From: Rhea pennata
Taxonomy: Eukaryota > Chordata > Aves > Rheiformes > Rheidae
Direction: 5' to 3'
NCBI RefSeq assembly: GCF_028389875.1
Contig: NC_084676.1
Location: forward strand, 9,936,001 to 10,000,000
Length of the DNA: 64,000 bases
The position numbers and the translations under genes are program-made. The notes under the pieces were generated by a model, which worked only from the letters and a program-made list of their open reading frames with translations, had not been told where the DNA came from and ran no database searches. This document shows, piece after piece, positions 48,092 through 60,000 of this stretch. Within the stretch, counting starts at the first letter, position 1; each line of letters opens with the position of its first letter.

Positions 48092-51000
48092 GTAAGCAAA
48101 CTTCGCCCCTGTGCTCTGGCACCTCGCCGCGCGCCACCTCTATTTCAAGCCCTTGTACAAAAATTAAGCCCTTCGTTTCAGGCTGGCTGCATGCTGCAGC
48201 GCTCCTCGACGCGGCGCTGCCTCCGAGCCCCGTTCTGCAGCAAGGACAGCCTTTCCGTCCCGGCTGCGAGTGCCCTTTGGACCCCCCGGCACAGATGCAG
48301 CCACTCGCCCTGGGTTACAGCAGCTGCTCCGGCAGCCACGCAGCCGCAGCCCCCCCTCCAGCCCCAGCCCTGCTCAGGCACCCATGGGAGACGCTCCCGC
48401 AGAATTAGACCCACCCTTTTCCAGGCATTGGGGCCGTTTTTAAACCCCTCTTCCACCACTCTTTCTATTTTGTTCCTGCTCAGCTGTTATCTCAGATGCC
48501 AAATATTGCCAAGGCAGGTATGTCACTGCCTCCCGACGGGGATGAGTTATCGGGTGTTACTGCTTTACCTCGACCATGGCTTCCCCGAGCAAGCCCTGAG
48601 CCCAGGGAGGGATGGGACGGGCTGGTGAGCAGGGCAGCGCTGTCTTCAGCTGGAGGTGCTGCAAATGAACCTGGTTTCCAGAATCTGTCCTCTGAAAATC
48701 TGTCCTTTTGGGATGTCTCTCATGTCAAACATCCTCAAAACCAGCAGCTCTTCAGATGAGGGCTTGCTGATGGAAATCTCAGACAAGCTCTTTGGATAAA
48801 TGCTGCTCCAGCAGCTTCTCTGTCTGTACAGTCATTGTGTTTTAGGGCCCGGCAAGCAAACCAGACAGATCCAAATACTCTTCCCATTTCTCACCGTTCT
48901 CTGTTGTGCATGGTAGATTTGCAGCAGGAAAGGTCAGGGCTGTCTGTATCCGGGCTCAGCATTTTCCTAGCCTGCGCCGCAATCCAGCAGTTCTGCTGCC
49001 AGCTTGGAATTTTAAAGTAACTCAACAGGTTTGTTGGAAAGAGTTTGTCTGTCCTGTTTCCTCCTCCTCCAAGTGAGATCACCACCAGCCGCTGCCTGTG
49101 TGACTGTCAGACTTTCCAGGGCTGCTGTGCAGGATGTCGTAGAGGGTCCTGAGTGCTGGGAGCAGGAGCAGGGCCTTGCTGCCTGACTGGCATCGCGCAG
49201 GGGGTGGCCTGAGGGCAAGGAGCCAGGCTGTAGCATCCCCAAAGCGGCACAGACCTGCCAGGCAGGGTCTGCAACCCGAGCAGTTCCCCGGTGCCACTTT
49301 GGTCCCCATCCAGCAGCCTGAGGCCAGGCTGTCTCCTTACAGACATCTGCCACAGCAGCCCGGGCTGTTTGGCACCTCTCGGGACAGGCGCGGGAGCACG
49401 AGGAGCCCGGGGGACAGGCGCTGGCTGGGTGATGCGGGAGGCAGGACTGGTTTATCTGTCTGGTGTGCAAATAAACAGGAGGTTTTGCTCCCTCGGAGCT
49501 GCCGAGCCAGCACCAGTCTCCCTCAAAAACCAGAAATGCACAAAAAAAAGCAAATCCAGCAGGAAGAAAGGAAATTAGAAAGGCAAAAATAAAGCCAAGA
49601 GCTCATCCTGTGGTGCGGAGAGGCTCAGGAAGAGCAGAGCGGGGAGGCAAGGCCGGTCCCACCTGCCGGAGGTACGTAAGTGAGAAGCGAGGAGCCGCAG
49701 AGCCTTTGGGTCGGCCCGGCCAGCCACGCCGGCTGGAGCGGTCTCCCAGCCCCGTGGCCATCGTGCTGGAGAGCTCACCGGCCTCTCCCTGCCACGCTCC
49801 TGGCCGAAAGGGCCGTGCATCCTCGTGGAGGTGACAGGTAGTGTTAGCTCCCCTGGGGAGTAACCCACCATCCCCTCTCCTTGCGCAGGGCCCCCGAGCT
49901 GTGGCCCTCACTTCCCTGGGAGCAGCGGGAGCAGAGGGATTTCGCTGATTCCCAGGGAGGCGTGCAGGAAGGTGACATCAATGATGGGTTTTTTTCCAGC
50001 TCCAAGTGTCCCAACTTTTTAGGCCTTGGGAAAATCATCTACAATGGGAGGTCCTGCATCCCTCCCTGTGTCTGAAAGGTAACATGCTGCAGCCCTCCCC
50101 CACCCCCCTGCCAAGGGGATGCATGGCACTGGGGTGAGGGGGATGTGTAGGGCTGGGGTGGGGGGGATGTACAGAAGTGGGGTGAGGGGGATGCACAGGG
50201 CTGGGGTGGGGGGGATACGTAGGGCTGCTGTCACTTCTGCAGACTGCTTGGAGTGGACCCAGCTGGAGACAGGGAGCAGTGGGGCAGATGTTGGGGGGGT
50301 GGGGTACCTGGGCGCAGCGACAGGGCTGCCTGTGTCACCGGGGGGGTCGCCTGGCCCCGCCGCGTGCCGGGCCATGCCGGGCCGCGCCCTCGGGCCGTGC
50401 GGGGCAGGGGCAGCGGCAGGGGCGGCCCCGCGGCCCCCCCGGGCCGCCCCGCAGCGCCCCGCCCGCCGCGGCCCCCCGGCCCGGCCCGGCCCCCGCCCGC
50501 CGCCCCCCTCCCGGCCCGCTCCGAGGGCGGAGCTGCCGCAACTTTCCTGCCCGCCGCCTCCTCCCGCGGTGCAGTCGGGCTGCGAGGGGCGGCGGCGGCA
50601 CCGGCACCGGCCCCGACACCGGCCCCGGCACCGCGGGTAGGGCGGGCGCGCGGGGGCGGCGGGGGGCGGCGGGGGCCCGAGGGGGCGGCGGGGCCGCGGC
50701 AGGGTGCGGGGGGAGCCGGCCTGCGCGCCGAGCCCCGCCGGCGGAGAGGGCTGGGGCGCTGCGGCCGGCGCGGGGCGAGCTGCGCCCGCGTCTCTGCCGG
50801 CGCTGCCCGGCCCCGGCTGAGCCCCGGGAGGCGGCGGGGGCAGGGGGCGACCCGCGCCGGGGCTTCGGCGGGGTCGCGTCTCCCAGCCCTGCAGAGCTGC
50901 TTCCCAGGCTGCGTCCGCCGTGCCCCTGCACGTCCCTCCCTGGGGACGCATCTCCCCCCAGCAGGGCTCCCCGTGGCCCTGCCGTCTCGCACTGCAGACG

Positions 51001-54000
51001 TGAGGTCTGTCCGTCCCTCTGGACTGGCGGCCAGCCGGATCAGTTACGGATTGTGCAAGGGGCATTCAAAGGCACCGTTTCGTCCCTGTCCCCTCCCCGC
51101 TGTCCATCCATCCGTCTGTCAGGGACGAGAAGAGCCAGGTGACCTTCTCGCGCAGGACCGTCTCCTCCCTGTCCGCGGGACTGGCCAGCCAGGGCTGTCA
51201 CCTGGGCTCTGTAGCCTGGGGTCTGTCATGGGGTGTCTCTGCGCTGCGGCGGGCGCTGGGATTCCCCTCCCGGGCCGCCGTTGAGGGCTGCTGGCCCCGG
51301 TCCCTGGCTTTGCTCTTGGGACGGGCCATGCCCGTCGCGTTGGGCTGGGGCTGCCGCCCGTTCTGCTGCTCCGAGGGCTGAGATCGGGGCAGCCTGGAGG
51401 AGGCCTGCTCTGCCCCATCCTCCTTTAAGGGAGCTAAAAGGTTCATTTTGACAGTCTGGGGGAAGGAGCCAGCTCTGCTTCTGTAGTGGCAGCAGCTTCT
51501 TCTTCCCCCGAGCGGAGATAGGCAGGGCTTGGGCTCTGCTGCATCCCCTCGGCATCCTCGAAGGGAGAAGCAGCTCGGCTTGCCCCAGGGAAGCGGGCTC
51601 TGGCTGAGACAGGGACAGCCAGCTCCTGTAAAAAAGCCCAAATCCCCCATCCCTTCTCATCCCATCGCTTTATCGCCTTTTTTGCTTTTTGGGCGACGGG
51701 TGCTCCAAGGCTTGCAGCTTGGTGACGGGGTCAGGGCAAGTTTGCCGAGGCGCTGAGGGCCGGGGCAGGGCTGTGAGCCAGGGCGAGCGCTGGCCCGCCA
51801 GGGCGGCGGGTGCGGGGAGGCAAACAGCTCCAAAGCCAGCAAAGCCTTTGCAAACTGAGCACAGGGAAAACTTGCAAGCGAATCGAATTTTATTGCTGTG
51901 CCAGATTTTGACACTGGCAAAGGCGCCAGGGGGGAGAGGCCCGGCGCGGCGAGTCCTGCCAGGGAGAGGAGATCGGTTCCCAGAGAGCGGCACTCGCCGC
52001 TCGCGCGGGGGCTTGCGGGGGCCGTAGGGCCAGCACGTGTAAAAACTCTATCTGGTGTAAAGGAGGGTTGGAAGCTGGGGGTGAGGCAGAGAATTGTTGT
52101 ATTTTTACCCGTGCATTTTAATTGCATCTGTTTTGAGCTAGCTAGACTGTATGTCTGTGCTGCCACTCTTGTTTTCCTAGCAGTAGATTATTTGGGATAA
52201 CTCTGGGAGCTGGAGGGAAGAGCAGACTTCAATGTGTGTGAGTTTGCGCGCAGTGCAAAAAATCTCGCACAGCTGTAGCTAAGGCAAAAGGCCAGTTGGC
52301 TTCCCTGCCAAAAAAACCTGCTTACGTTTCCTCAGTGTCCAAAGCGCTCAACATTTGGGTGAAAACACTGAATTCCCCCCCTCACACCCCATCGCCACCC
52401 TGGATGCAGATGTGATTTCAGGCTGGCTCTGTCCCCGGGCGAGGTGCTTTTTACCCAGCCGAGGTAAAAGAGGTGGAGAGGTGGTTCAGGGTCTCCCTGC
52501 CACAGGTTGCAAATGCTGTCATGGGATCGCTCGGGCACTTCGGGTAGCGTTGTGGATGCAAAGCACGGAGCAGCCGTGGTGTTCGGGAGCAGGATTCGTG
52601 CTGCTGGACATGGCGCAGGTGATCCTGCCAGCTGCAGCTCGCCCCCTAATCGCATCCCGAATGCCCGACCGGAGGCCAAGCGAGGGCGGTTAGCGGAGGC
52701 GAGCCTGCCACGGGGTGAGCCTGCGCCCTCCCCCGGGGTATCTGGGTGCATCTGGACAGAGCTGCGCGGAGCCTGTCTGGGGAGAGCTGCTGCTCCACAG
52801 GCCCGGCCGTGGGAGCTGCCAGCAGGCTCAGCCCAGAGACTCGGAAATGCTTGCGCACACCCCTCTGTAGAGGCGGGTTTTCTCTTAATTCTGTTTTTTT
52901 GCCGGAGAATTGCATAGCGAGGGAGGGGGCATCCGTTGAGCTGCGCTCTGTGCTGGGGGAGGGCGAGAGGTGCCGTTTGGGATGACCTCCAACAGCAGCC
53001 TGATGAGCGTTCAAAACCTGGAAAAGCATCTGTGTGTTACTGATGGCGGCTTTGCTCTTCTCTTGCTGAAGGTGGATTTTGGGTTTCCCCCATATTCTCG
53101 TCTGTGCTGTGCCAGCCCCCGGCTCTGCAGGGCCGGCGGGGCCGTTCTGCCCCCGAGCCTCCGTGGTTCACTCGCCTCGGGCCGGCCGTCTGCCCAGGGG
53201 ATTGCAGCCTTTGGATGGCCGTACTTCCAAACCAGTAGCAGGCTGCAGATGGGGATCCTGAATCAAAGTATGTGGAGTCACGCGCCAGCCCTGGAGCCTG
53301 AGATTTCACGTGTCCGGTCCCAGCCTGTCAGCCCCATCAGGAGGCTCCACTAAGCCTTGACACTGATGTTCTCACCATGGGACTTTCCACCATCATGCTT
53401 GGTGCTAGCAAACACCCAGGCTGCAGGGTGACAGCTTCCAAGTCACTACTTCTCTTCCCAAAATTGCTGCAGAATTTTGAATTTATCCACAGCACAGCTG
53501 AGCCAAATATATTACACTTTGGCCTGGGAGCTGTTTTTTGCTAGGGTTTCCCATTGCAAACCATCAGCTGGCCTGAACGGATGCGCCGTGACATCCTGGC
53601 TACATCAAAACCAGCAGCTTCAACTGAATCTGTTGAACCGGCCAGCTCGGAGAGGCCTGGGTTGTCTCCCCTCCCCGCAGTTCGGTGCCAGCTCTTGATG
53701 AGGTCCAGCTGAGAGCAAGGCTCTGGAGGTCGGTGCAGGCAGGATCTGATACATCCTTCACCGTTGTCTGGGGTCTCACAGTGAGTTTAGCCTTGCTGCA
53801 AGTATTTTAGATGCTCTCCGGCAGCCCTGTGCAAGGGGACCTGTCCTCTGCATGGAAACCTGAGCTGGAAGGAATTTTGTTTGCCAGTTGGCTGTGAGGG
53901 GAGAGCAACAAACATGCCTTTCATCACCCTCATCATCCTCACCCTGGAGGAGAGAGCGCTGTACTTGTTGCAGGAAGGTTAACAGACGGCTTAGTAAGAA

Positions 54001-57000
54001 GCTGTTAAGCCCAGCACTTTGGGGATGTTGCTGGAAGTTGTTCCTGGGGCAACTGGAGCCTATAGGCTCCTCTTTCCTAAGATGAAGTGCAAAGGCAGGC
54101 TGAGCAGTGAGCTGGAGAGAGGTTTGGATTTTGGAGCTCTTCCCGGTAAATCTCTGCTTTTTCAGGGGCGTAGCAGAACGGCGACGCGCTGTCCTCCACG
54201 GGGACGCCCCGCTCTGCACCCCAAGGGGTGAGGGGGGCCCTCGACACAGCGCTCAAAGCGCTCGCGGGCTGGTGGCCGGCAGCTCGTGGTGTTCCTAGAG
54301 CCGGCAGTTCCCAGCCCTGCAGGGTGGGAGAGAGCATCCCCTTCCCCACCCGCTGCCTGCTGCCCGGGATCGCCGGAGTGCGAGGGGACTGGGAGCTCGC
54401 AGGTGCCACAGGATCAGGGCTTCGGGCTGGGGGACGCCCCCAGGAGCCCCCGCAGCAGGGCCCGGGCTGCAGGGAGAGCTGGCAGGGCTGAATTCAGTGT
54501 TCTTGGAAGAAGCCAGGACATTCGGAGACGGGCGACGTTTCCTCCCTGAGCTCCAGCGCCGCGGCGAGCCGGTGAGCGGCCGTGGGAAGGAAGGAAGGAA
54601 GGAAGACTGGAAGAACGCAAGAAGAGCGAGTCACCCGTTGGACCTGGGTCTCTTCCTAGCCGCCTCCTAACGGCCGGAAGCCGCTTTCCAGTGTCGCGCT
54701 AGCCCTGGGTGCCGTTGGCCGTATATAGCTCTGCTTGAGCCCTTTCCCCGTGCCGGTCGGGCTCCCTTCAGCCCCCGCGCACCTCCTCGCTCCTCGCCAG
54801 CACCTGGACGTTTGCACCGCGTTGCACTCCGACCCGCCCGCCTGGGCCTGGGGGAAGCCGCGCAGCCGCGAAGCCCGGCTGAAGCTGCCCGGCTGTCCGA
54901 GGTGGCAGGGGAAGGAGCAAGGGCGCGTTTCCCGCGGCTCCTGCAGCCCGGAGGGGAGCAAGGGGTGCAGCGCGTGGCCCCGTCTAGCGGCACAGAGGCC
55001 GTGCCACCCGAGATGGGCAGGGGACCGGCTCCTGATGCCAGGGGACGGGGGTCCCCCCGGGTGGCTGAATACTCTTGTGCCAGGTTGAATAGACCCTCCC
55101 ATGGCTGAAATCGGAGGCTTGGTGAGGTGCGGGGGGGGGGGGGGGGCAGGCGGTCCCGGGTGCGCGTAGCCAGGGCCGTGAGCCTGGGAGCGTGTGTGCG
55201 TGGAGCACGGGGAGTAGTAAGGCATAATAATCTTATTCTCTGCAATTTCCTCTGGGTTGCCAGAGGTCCGGTGCTCTCCATCTGTGCAATAAAAACCCGA
55301 TGCTAAGCACGGTTATTACCGCCACCGTCGCTATTGCTGTTGCTAGCAATTCCTTTGCACTGAGCTCGGAGGGAGGAGCTGTGAAACGGCTCGCGCCAGC
55401 CGGACGAGGGGCCAGGGCGGCTGTCTGCACGGCGCCGCGTCCGGTACGGGCAGCGGGGCCGTAGGGGCGCGCGGGCAGCGGGGCCGGGGGGACCCGCGGG
55501 GGGTCCCACGCTGCGCATCTCCCCCGGCCGAGCGACCGGCCCGGGAGGCGGCCGAGGCCGGAGCGGGGACGCTGCACTCTGTGCTGCCAGCGCCGCGGGG
55601 GCCGCGGCTTGCCTCCCGGCGCTCCTCGGCCGTGGCGCTGCCTCTGCTCGGGAGGGGGGCGGCGGGGGCGGCCGGCGGCGCGCCGCAGGATGCCGCTTCC
55701 CCGCGCTGCGCCGCAGCCGAAGCCAGCGGGAACGTCGCGTTAAACGCGGCCGGTTTCGAGGCGGGGAGAGCTTGGATGCTGCCGTCGCTGCTCAGGCAGC
55801 CTCGGCGTTGCCAGTGGAGACTTTCCGTCGGCGTTTCTGCCTTCTCTCCCCCTCACCCAGCCAAAATCCTCCTGCCGCCAGCAGCCCGGCTCCTTCAGCT
55901 CTCGCGGGTGGGCCGAGGGCTCGAGCCACCCTCCTCTTCCTCCCCCCGGCCGCCTTCCCCCGTGCGGCCGGAGCGGAGGGTCCCGCGAGGATCCCTTCCC
56001 CTGAGCGGGCGCCCGGGGAGGCTGCACGCTTCAGGCTTGGCAATGCGGGGAAAACCCCAAGGGTTTCCGGAAAGACGCGGGCTGGGAGCGTGGGCGTCGG
56101 GGCGGGCCGTGGCTGCACGCGGAGCGCGGCGGCCGGGGGCCGGGGCCGCCTCGGGCCGAGCGGCTGCTCGGGGCAGAGCCGGAGGACGGGGTGCTGGCAG
56201 AGACGCCCCCAGCGAAGGCAGGGTGCGGATGCGCGTCCTCGGCGGCTGGCGCCCGCCGGAGCCGAGCTCCCGCGGCGGCAGCGGCTGCTCGCCCTGGCGG
56301 CGCCGGGGCAGGTCCGCGCGCGGGAGGCGCCCGTCCAGCAGCAGCGCCCGGAGCGGCGCGGGGCGCCCGGAGCCGGGGAAGCGGGGCCGGGGAGCGTGTC
56401 TGCAGGCAGGGCCTTGCTGCCCGCAGCCGGCTGCGGGTGCTGGGGAAGGCAGCGGGGGTGCTGCGGGGGGGGGAGATGCCCAGCTCGGAGCAGCCTCCCT
56501 GCTTCACCATGAGCTCGCTGGGAGGATTTGGCTTAGTCATTCAGCCCTTGCTTTTGCTGGTAGGCTGAACCACTGCTTAAAATATCCTGGAAGGCTCCCA
56601 AGCGGCGCAGAAGGCAAGAAAATGAGAAACATGTGAGCCGGAGGGGAGCGGACGCTGCGGCGCTCGGAGGAGCTGGGCCCGGGGCAGGCGGCCCCGGCCA
56701 CCCACCGCCGTCTCGGCCGCCGCGGCCCTGGCCCCGCGCAGCCGAGGGGCCCGCGGGACCCCACCGCGCGCGGGGCATAGCGCAGACCCTGCCCGGGCGC
56801 CCGGGGGGCCGCTGAGGACCCGCAGCCCGGCGAGGGGCGCAGGCTGCGCTGGGCGCTGGTACCTCCACAGGGGCAGCTCAGGCGGCCGCGGGCAGGAACG
56901 AAAAGGCCGGGGCGAGCCAGAAGCTGCCCTGTTCGCCCCGGTCCCTCTTGCCCTCGTCTCTCGGGCCACACCGCGAAGCGTCGCCCCAGCCCTGGCTGGC

Positions 57001-60000
57001 CTCTTCTCGGCAGGTCTGCGGGCGCCTGCAGACGAGCCGGGCGCCCCGCGCAGCTCGGGCGGGCGGGTGAGCGGACGGACGGACGGACACGCGTCGCTGC
57101 TCTCGCGGCGGCGGCCGCCACCTCGCGTCGCTTCGCGACCGAGCCCCGGGCTGGCACTGGCCACCAGCCCCGCGGCGGGGCCGCCGGCGGCTCCGGCTGC
57201 CTGCCTGCCGGCGCGGCGGCCGAGCGGGCGGGGCCGGGGAGGGGGCCGGGAGCAGGGACGCGCCCGCGGCAGGGACCCGGCGTGTGCACGCTGCAACCTG
57301 AGACCTTCCCAAGTCCTGCGAGAAATTCCTTTCCCATACGGTCACCGCGCGGAGCGCGGAGCCCAGCGGAGCAAACTGCCCCGCGGCCAGCTGAGGCGCC
57401 CGCAGCGTTTTTCCCGGCCGCCGTCCCGCCGGGAGAGGCCGCGGCCGAGCGGCCGGGCTCGGGGAGCAGGGGGCACTGGGAAGCTCGGGGGAGGGCTGGA
57501 GGGGCTGGCGGTCCCGGCGCTAACCCGCGCTCTCCCCTCTCCCCAGGTCTCTCCCGGAGCGCCAGCCTCTCCGAGAAGGAGCCGCGGGAGGCGAAGGCGC
57601 GGAGCCGGCAGATCGCGGCCCAGCTCGCCACGGCGCCCGGCGCCGGCTCCAAGGGCGCGCTGCTCTTCCACCGGCGCAAGCAGCGCCTCGACGAGCTCGC
57701 CTGGGCGGGAGCCGGCGCCGGCCATGGCACAGGGCTGCCGCTGAGCCTGGCGCCCGCGGCCTGCGGGGCCCCCGCCGGAGCGCCCCGGCAAGGCGGCATG
57801 GAGGGAGACGGCAGCCCGGGCGCGCGGCGCGACGGGGTGCAGACGGAGGCGTCCCACCGCGAGGAGCCGCCGGCTGAGCCGCAGCAGGTCCCGCTGAGCG
57901 TCTACCTGAAGGAGAACATGGCGTCGGCCGAGGGCGGGCAGGAGCAGGGGACCGGCCGGGCGCGGGGCGAGGCCCCGGGCGGCGGGGAGACGCGGCCCGC
58001 CTGCCCGCCGAGCGCGCCCGCCCCCGAGCCGCGGGAGAGCGGCGAGGGCCCGGGCGGGGAGCGGAGCGCGCCCGCGGCCGACGCGGCGGCGGCCGCCCTG
58101 GCCGCCGGCAGGAAGCCGAACGGGACGCACGGCAGGCAGTACTACGAGGTGCACCTCACCTTGGCAAAACCCAAGCCCGTGAAGAACAGGACGGCCAGGC
58201 CGTTCGGGACCCAGGCGTCCGCGGTGAAAAGCCAGCCTGCGGAGCAGCGCCCGGCACCCGAAGTGCCCCCGCCGCCCACCTACGCGGAGACCCTGACCAG
58301 CCCCCCGCCGCTCACTCGGGTCCGGTCGCCCCCCGCGTACTCAGCGCTGTACCCCCCCGGCGAGCAGAAACCTCTCCCCGGCTGCGGAGGCGGCAGCCTG
58401 GCCCCCCTACCCAGAACGGGGATCCTCGAGGAGTCTGTTGCCCGGAGAGCCAACAGAAAGTCCATGTTCACTTTTGTCGAGAAGCCAAAGTTGGGCCCGA
58501 ACCCTGATCTGCTGGATTTGGTCCAGAACGCAGACATCAAGAAGAAGCAGAAGGAGCAGGGAGAGGCCGGTGCCGAGGAAGAGCCATTCGCGCTCGGAGC
58601 GGAAGCTGCCAACTTCCTCGCCGGCAGCGCGGCCAGAGGTGGGCAGCACCTCGCACCAGCTGAGGATGCTCCAGCGTGGTCCTCCTGCCTCAAGTCCCCG
58701 ACTATCCAGCCGAAGCCCAAGATCAAGCCCAGCCACAACCTCACGGAGGCGCGAGGGAAGGGGGCCGAGCTCTTTGCCAGGAGGCAGTCAAGGATGGAAA
58801 AATTCATCATTGAGGCTCCGTCTCAGCCTGACCTGCTGCGGTCCCCATCGCCCACCATGTCTCTGCCTCCCTCCTGGAAGTATGACGCCAGTGCTAGCGT
58901 ATCACCCATGGTCTCCAGGCACCCCATCAAGAGTCCCTCTAGGCCCTCCAAAACCCCTCCAGCATCTCTGTATGGGGGGAGCCTGATGGAGAATGAGCTC
59001 TCCCAGAAGGAGCTGGAGATCTCCAAGCACCAGCCTTACCAGCTCCAGTCTTCACTCTTCATCCTCTCCCCATCCAAAAGTCCTCTGCGGTCTGTGCCCC
59101 GTGGGACGCCGCCACCCAGGCCTGCGCTTCCCGACGCCTATTCGTACCCGCAGCAGACCTCCTGCCCCACCTCTCCCTTGCCTCCATCCCCCGTCTGGTG
59201 TCGCCCCGTGGGGCCCGGTGCCGGCAGGCCCCCCTTTAGCCCATTCCCTGCAGCAGCTGGGGTGGTGCCCCTGCCCCACGAGGGCCAGCCCGGCCCCGGG
59301 GCCCAGACTGACGTGCCCCTCGCCTCCCCGTGCCGCCTGCTGTCACCCAGAGCAAAGGGAGGCTTCCAGGCGCCCAGACCGTCCTACTCCACCAGGAACG
59401 CGGGAATCGAGCCGCAGGTGTGGAAACCTTCTTTTTACTACAAGTAGCAGTGTCAAAGAGGAAACACATGCGTTTTAGGCTTCCCTCCGCTGGCCAAGTC
59501 CGCTCTAATTGCTCATGGGTGTGCAAAACGCCAAACCAACCAAAAAGAAAGAAAGAAAGAACGTAGCTCGGAGGTTTTCAGGACAGTGCCTGCACGCGGG
59601 CAGGCCCCCAGCTCCGGCAGGAGTCTCTCCGCGGCGGCGGCGAGTGGGGCCGGGCGCCCCTGTCTCGGCAGCGTAGCCGAAGCCTCAGGGAGCGCGAGAC
59701 GAAGCGCTGGCGAGCTGCCGGGGCCGGGCCCGCGCGCCCGCACGGCGCGGGCTCCGGGAGCGCAGGCAGCCCGGGGCGGCGCTGGCTGGGGACGGGCCGG
59801 CAGCCCCGGCGCGGCGCAGCGCCCGCACCGCGCACGGCCTCCCGCAGCGCGGTAGCAGGAGCCCGACCGAACCGGCGGGGCCGCCGGCACTTTCTCTCTT
59901 CTCTTGCCTGGAAACTTTATGGAGCGTCACGTCTCTGGCTCGGTCCTTTCCTCACCCACGTTTCCAGCTCTCTGCAAAGCGGCTCCCATCTCCGCCTGCT

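Larger units (their letters stand above)
48092..57546 (+). other. SYNPO: SYNPO intron, 9.45 kb
   Basis: Runs from GTAAGC at 48092 to the acceptor CTCTCCCCAG at 57546. It includes a 24-bp minisatellite (50119-50222), a CpG island at about 50340-50900, a poly-G run, a (GGAA)n tract and a larger CpG island before the main exon. It should also hold alternative first exons for the isoforms that start at the internal methionine, but none could be placed. Confidence 0.65.

Noticed and set aside
57282-57546. Upstream extension of the main SYNPO frame
   Set aside because: The frame is open, but it has no synaptopodin similarity. A strong acceptor at 57546 and a phase-matched upstream exon explain the gene better.
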